In this document: positions 5,937 through 8,926 of the stretch, one piece after another
Numbering within the stretch: position 1 is the first letter of the stretch
Layout: each line of letters begins with the position of its first letter
Assembly: GCA_021782195.1 (NCBI GenBank)
Contig: JAJXVI010000065.1
Location: forward strand, 1 to 8,926
Direction of reading: 5' to 3'
DNA length: 8,926 nt
DNA from: a bacterium
GTDB taxonomy: Bacteria > Vulcanimicrobiota > Xenobia > RGZZ01
Position numbers and translations under genes: made by a program
The notes under the pieces: model-generated
What the model was told of the DNA's origin: nothing
Database searches by the model: none
What the model saw: only the letters and a program-made list of their open reading frames with translations

Positions 5937-6206
5937 ATGACCCAGTTCAAAGACAAGAAACTTGAAATCATCGACAAGTACAAGATGCACGACAACGACT
6001 CCGGATCACCGGAAGTCCAGATTGCACTTCTCACCGAGAGAATCAATCACCTCACCGAGCATCTCAAGATCCACAAGAAGGATCACCACTCGCGCCGTGG
6101 TCTGCTCATGATGGTAGGTCAACGCCGTCGCCTTCTCAACTACCTCACGAGTTCGGACATCAAGCGCTACCGCTCCATTGTAGAGCGACTGGGACTGCGC
6201 CGCTAG
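5937..6206 (+). CDS. rpsO: Small ribosomal subunit protein S15 (uS15)
   Basis: S15 binds the three-way junction of helices 20-22 in 16S rRNA and is an early assembly protein of the 30S platform. The ATG at 5937 has a strong AAAGGAG at 5922-5928 (8-nt spacing) and gives exactly 89 residues, the usual length. An upstream in-frame GTG at 5823 would add 38 residues overlapping the structured leader and is rejected. Family signatures are intact: [23 protein letters not shown] (22-44), then [24 protein letters not shown] (47-70), and the C-terminal [15 protein letters not shown]. The conserved HHSRRGLL segment is the rRNA-binding loop. It is followed 260 bases later by pnp on the same strand, the widely conserved order, and the two are probably co-transcribed. 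Confidence 0.98.
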   Translation: MTQFKDKKLEIIDKYKMHDNDSGSPEVQIALLTERINHLTEHLKIHKKDHHSRRGLLMMVGQRRRLLNYLTSSDIKRYRSIVERLGLRR

Positions 6207-6356
6207 GAACCGGTTTCGGGAGAGGATCTGGCAAGGCATCGAGTTCGGCAACGTCTGGCCACCGAGAAAGGTCTGCCGTTTCTATGCGTCATTGTGATGC
6301 TCGTGCGGTGCCCGAGTGTGCACCCATCCTCCTCCTTCCCGCTTGGCCTCCTTTTG

Positions 6357-6399
6357 CGTCAGGAACGTTTGCTTCATCAGGGAGAAACGTCTCCTGACG
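6357..6399 (+). promoter_or_regulatory. Long bulged hairpin in the rpsO-pnp spacer, candidate RNase III/PNPase control site
   Basis: CGTCAGGA (6357-6364) pairs with TCCTGACG (6392-6399), and after a bulged C6391 the stem continues as ACGTTT (6365-6370) with AAACGT (6385-6390). That makes 14 base pairs around a 14-base loop. No T-run follows, so it is not an obvious intrinsic terminator. An alternative hairpin, TCAGGGAG (6377-6384) with CTCCTGA (6391-6397), uses the same 3' strand and excludes the first. In E. coli a stem in this position is cut by RNase III and then lets PNPase repress its own translation. The same role here is inference. Confidence 0.5.
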
Positions 6400-6466
6400 G
6401 GGGTGCGGCGGACCCTCACGACTCCAGAACACAATACCTACAGAACGAAAGAACCGAGGAAACAGC

Positions 6467-8926
6467 ATGATAGAAATGACCCAGGCACCCACTGAATCCC
6501 TCAGCAGGCCGACCGGTCGCGTGGTCGTCGAGCGTGAGGTGGCCGGTCGAATCCTGCGGCTCGAGACCGGAGAGTTGGCCAAGCAGGCCGGCGGAGCTGT
6601 GCTGGTCAGCTATGGTGAGACAGTTGTAATCAGTGCAGTTACTGCTTCGAGCAAACCACGGGAGGGGATCGATTTCTTTCCCCTGACGGTCGACTATGAA
6701 GAGAAGATGTATGCAGCGGGCAAGATTCCGGGGGGCTTCATCAAACGGGAAGGGCGACCCTCCGAGAAGTCGATTCTTTCCTCACGCCTCATCGACCGCC
6801 CCATCCGCCCATTGTTTCCCGATGGTTTCCGCAACGATGTGCAGGTGGTCTGCTACGTGCTTTCGCACGACCGTGTGAACGATTCAGACATCCCCGCAAT
6901 GATCGCTGCTTCAGCAGCGCTTTCAATTTCAGACATCCCCTTTAACGGTCCGATCGGCGGCGTGCGCGTCGGTCGCGTCAACGGCGAGTATGTGGTGAAT
7001 CCCACCTTTGCCCAGTTGCCGGGCAGCGACATCAACCTGGTGATTGCGGGCACCCGTGACAGCCTGATGATGGTTGAGGCCGGGGCGCTCGAGGTTGGTG
7101 AGCCTGAGATGCTTGGCGCCTTTGAGGTCGGGTTCGGGGTCATTCGCGACGTGATCGCGCTGATTGACGAACTCGTCGAGAAGGCTGGCAAGCCGAAGGG
7201 CAACTATCCCGTCATCGCGACAGATCCGCTCATGGAAGAGTGGATGACGAAACTGCTTGGCGCGGACCTTCGTCGTGGAATGCGTATCATTGACAAGGCT
7301 TCACGTAATGAGGCGCTCGACGCCATCGACCAGAAGCTCTTTGCCAGCCGCGTTGCCGCATGCGAGGACAGTCCGGAAAAGCAGCGCATCCAGGAAATCC
7401 TGACCGACTCCACACGCAAGGACTTCGGCATCCTGCTCAAGAAGCTCGAAGAAGACGAGCTCAAGGTGATGATCGTCGACGAGAACCTGCGCCCGGACGG
7501 TCGCACACCGGTGGATATTCGTCCATTGAGTTGCCGCGTTGGCATTCTCCCTCGCACCCACGGATCAGGTCTGTTTACACGGGGTCAAACCCAGGTCCTT
7601 ACCCTCTGCACGCTGGGAATGCCGAGCGAGGACCAGTTGCTGGATGGCCTGTCCCCGGACGAATCCAAGAAGTATATCCACCACTACAACTTCCCTCCTT
7701 TCTCCGTTGGCGAGACGCGTCCAATGCGCGGACCTGGCCGACGTGAGATTGGCCACGGTGCGCTGGCCGAGCGCGCTCTGATTGCCGTGCTCCCGAGCGA
7801 GCAGGAGTTCCCGTATACGCTTCGGCTGGTTTCCGAGGTACTCGAATCGAACGGTTCCACCTCCATGGCCTCGACCTGTGGAAGCACCCTGGCTCTGCTT
7901 GACGCCGGCGTTCCCATCAAGGCGCTTGTCGGTGGAATCGCGATGGGCCTCATCATGAAGGGTGACGCCTACCGCGTGCTGACGGACATCCAGGGAATGG
8001 AAGACGCGCTTGGCGAGATGGACTTCAAGGTGGCGGGAACCCGCAAGGGTATCACGGCGCTGCAGATGGACATCAAGATCGCAGGGATCTCCACCGAAGT
8101 TCTCACAGTGGCACTCGAGCAGGCACGCCAGGCACGAATGCAGATTCTCGACGTCATGGAAGCCTGCATCGACCGCCCAAGCTCCGACCTGTCCCCGTAT
8201 GCTCCTCGCATGTTCGCGATGAACATCCACCCGGACAAGATCAAGGACGTCATCGGCCCAGGCGGCAAGATCATCAACAAGATCATTGCCGAGACCGGGG
8301 TCAAGATTGACATCGAGAACGATGGTCGGATCTTCATTGCAGCAACCGAAGGTGAAGCGGGCAAGAGAGCGATGCGCATCATCGACGACCTGACCCGCGA
8401 CGTCGAGCCGGGCGAAATCTACCAGGGCAAGGTTCTGAGAATCATGAACTTTGGCGCCTTCGTGGAGATCCTGCCAGGCAAGGAAGGTCTCGTCCATATC
8501 TCTCAACTGGCGCCGTGGCGCGTGAATCGGGTCGAGGATGTGGTCAAGGTCGGTGACGAGATTCCGGTTCGCGTGGTGGAAATCGACGGCCAGGGACGCA
8601 TCAACCTCACTGCAAAGGGGCTCATCCCGGGACTCCAGGCGCCTGAGGGTGCGATGGAGACTGAAGAGCGTGCAGAGCGACCGGACCGCCCCACCCCGAT
8701 TCGCGGACGTGAGCGCACGGGTCGTGAGCGCGTCGAGCGGAACGAGCGTGAAGTCGTTGCGCCAGCGGTCGAGGAACTTCCTGAGCGCGTCGAGCGTGAG
8801 GTGGTCGTCGAGGCCGAGGCGGTAGAGCCTCCTGCTCGCGACCATGGCCGCGTTGACCGCGAGCGTGTCGGGCGTCGCGGGCGTGGCGGGCGCGTCGAGC
8901 GGGGGGAGCGCGGGGGTCCGGGTGAG
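6467..8926 (+). CDS. pnp: Polyribonucleotide nucleotidyltransferase (PNPase), 3' end beyond the window
   Basis: PNPase degrades RNA 3' to 5' by phosphorolysis, works as a trimer and is often part of an RNA degradosome. The ATG at 6467 follows GAGGA (6456-6460). The frame is open to the window edge, giving 820 residues so far, so the stop is not seen. Domains: first RNase PH core about 18-155 (with [22 protein letters not shown]), helical linker about 250-335, second and catalytic RNase PH core about 340-560, KH about 583-643 with IGPGGK (596-601), and S1 about 648-718. Active-site residues are present: GRRE (424-427), SNGSTSMAS (461-469), and D513, D519 and K521 of [11 protein letters not shown], matching E. 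coli D486, D492 and K494. After S1 comes a tail of at least 100 residues rich in Arg, Glu and Gly, ending [14 protein letters not shown]. Typical bacterial PNPases are about 700 residues, so this tail is unusually long. Confidence 0.97.
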   Translation, partial: MIEMTQAPTESLSRPTGRVVVEREVAGRILRLETGELAKQAGGAVLVSYGETVVISAVTASSKPREGIDFFPLTVDYEEKMYAAGKIPGGFIKREGRPSEKSILSSRLIDRPIRPLFPDGFRNDVQVVCYVLSHDRVNDSDIPAMIAASAALSISDIPFNGPIGGVRVGRVNGEYVVNPTFAQLPGSDINLVIAGTRDSLMMVEAGALEVGEPEMLGAFEVGFGVIRDVIALIDELVEKAGKPKGNYPVIATDPLMEEWMTKLLGADLRRGMRIIDKASRNEALDAIDQKLFASRVAACEDSPEKQRIQEILTDSTRKDFGILLKKLEEDELKVMIVDENLRPDGRTPVDIRPLSCRVGILPRTHGSGLFTRGQTQVLTLCTLGMPSEDQLLDGLSPDESKKYIHHYNFPPFSVGETRPMRGPGRREIGHGALAERALIAVLPSEQEFPYTLRLVSEVLESNGSTSMASTCGSTLALLDAGVPIKALVGGIAMGLIMKGDAYRVLTDIQGMEDALGEMDFKVAGTRKGITALQMDIKIAGISTEVLTVALEQARQARMQILDVMEACIDRPSSDLSPYAPRMFAMNIHPDKIKDVIGPGGKIINKIIAETGVKIDIENDGRIFIAATEGEAGKRAMRIIDDLTRDVEPGEIYQGKVLRIMNFGAFVEILPGKEGLVHISQLAPWRVNRVEDVVKVGDEIPVRVVEIDGQGRINLTAKGLIPGLQAPEGAMETEERAERPDRPTPIRGRERTGRERVERNEREVVAPAVEELPERVEREVVVEAEAVEPPARDHGRVDRERVGRRGRGGRVERGERGGPGE

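Noticed and set aside
7565..8845. A 426-codon open frame on the minus strand opposite pnp
   Set aside because: It lies fully antisense to the catalytic, KH and S1 parts of a well-conserved pnp. The product has no recognisable domain, and such long antisense frames are common in GC-rich genes.
1..8926. CRISPR arrays, tRNA genes, insertion sequences or phage genes
   Set aside because: No regularly spaced repeats, cloverleaf sequences, transposase motifs or phage proteins were seen on either strand.

Overview
This is a GC-rich bacterial chromosome segment (roughly 60% G+C by eye). Its right end carries the widely conserved rpsO-pnp pair (ribosomal protein S15 and polynucleotide phosphorylase). 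Its left two thirds is a loosely packed accessory region of envelope and surface genes. The S15 and PNPase proteins are full-featured and clearly bacterial, but I cannot assign a phylum from sequence alone. The small envelope proteins do not resemble any I know from well-studied model organisms, so a poorly sampled lineage is plausible (inference). There are no insertion sequences, CRISPR arrays, tRNAs, rRNAs or phage genes.

Layout from left to right. 69-605 (+): exported protein with a signal peptide and two apparent copies of a BamE/SmpA-like unit. 606-811: convergent intergenic gap with a perfect 11-bp inverted repeat. 812-1432 (-): membrane-anchored protein with a small cysteine-rich extracytoplasmic domain. 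1433-1731: no convincing gene. 1732-2937 (-): family-4 (GT-B) glycosyltransferase. 2938-3317: divergent intergenic region with a 28-nt near-perfect direct repeat and an AT-rich island. 3318-4022 (+): orphan low-complexity Ser/Thr/Gln-rich protein. 4039-4070: perfect 10-bp inverted repeat between convergent genes. 4121-5140 (-): membrane-embedded CE4/NodB polysaccharide deacetylase, possibly preceded in an operon by a doubtful Pro/Ser-rich protein at 5162-5611 (-). 5612-5936: non-coding, including a structured rpsO leader. 5937-6206 (+): rpsO. 6207-6466: intergenic region with a long bulged hairpin that has an alternative fold. 6467-8926 (+): pnp, which is open at the right edge of the window.

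How the genes fit together. The glycosyltransferase and deacetylase probably both act on a surface glycan, one building it at the cytoplasmic face and the other deacetylating it outside. They are separated by a gene on the other strand, so they are not one operon. rpsO and pnp are probably co-transcribed. In Escherichia coli both are controlled after transcription, S15 through its own mRNA leader and PNPase through a leader hairpin cut by RNase III. This window has a candidate structured element at each corresponding place. The other notable features are the Arg/Glu/Gly-rich tail of PNPase, the two small envelope proteins and the repeat-bearing 2938-3317 spacer. I see no clear evidence of a new multi-gene system.
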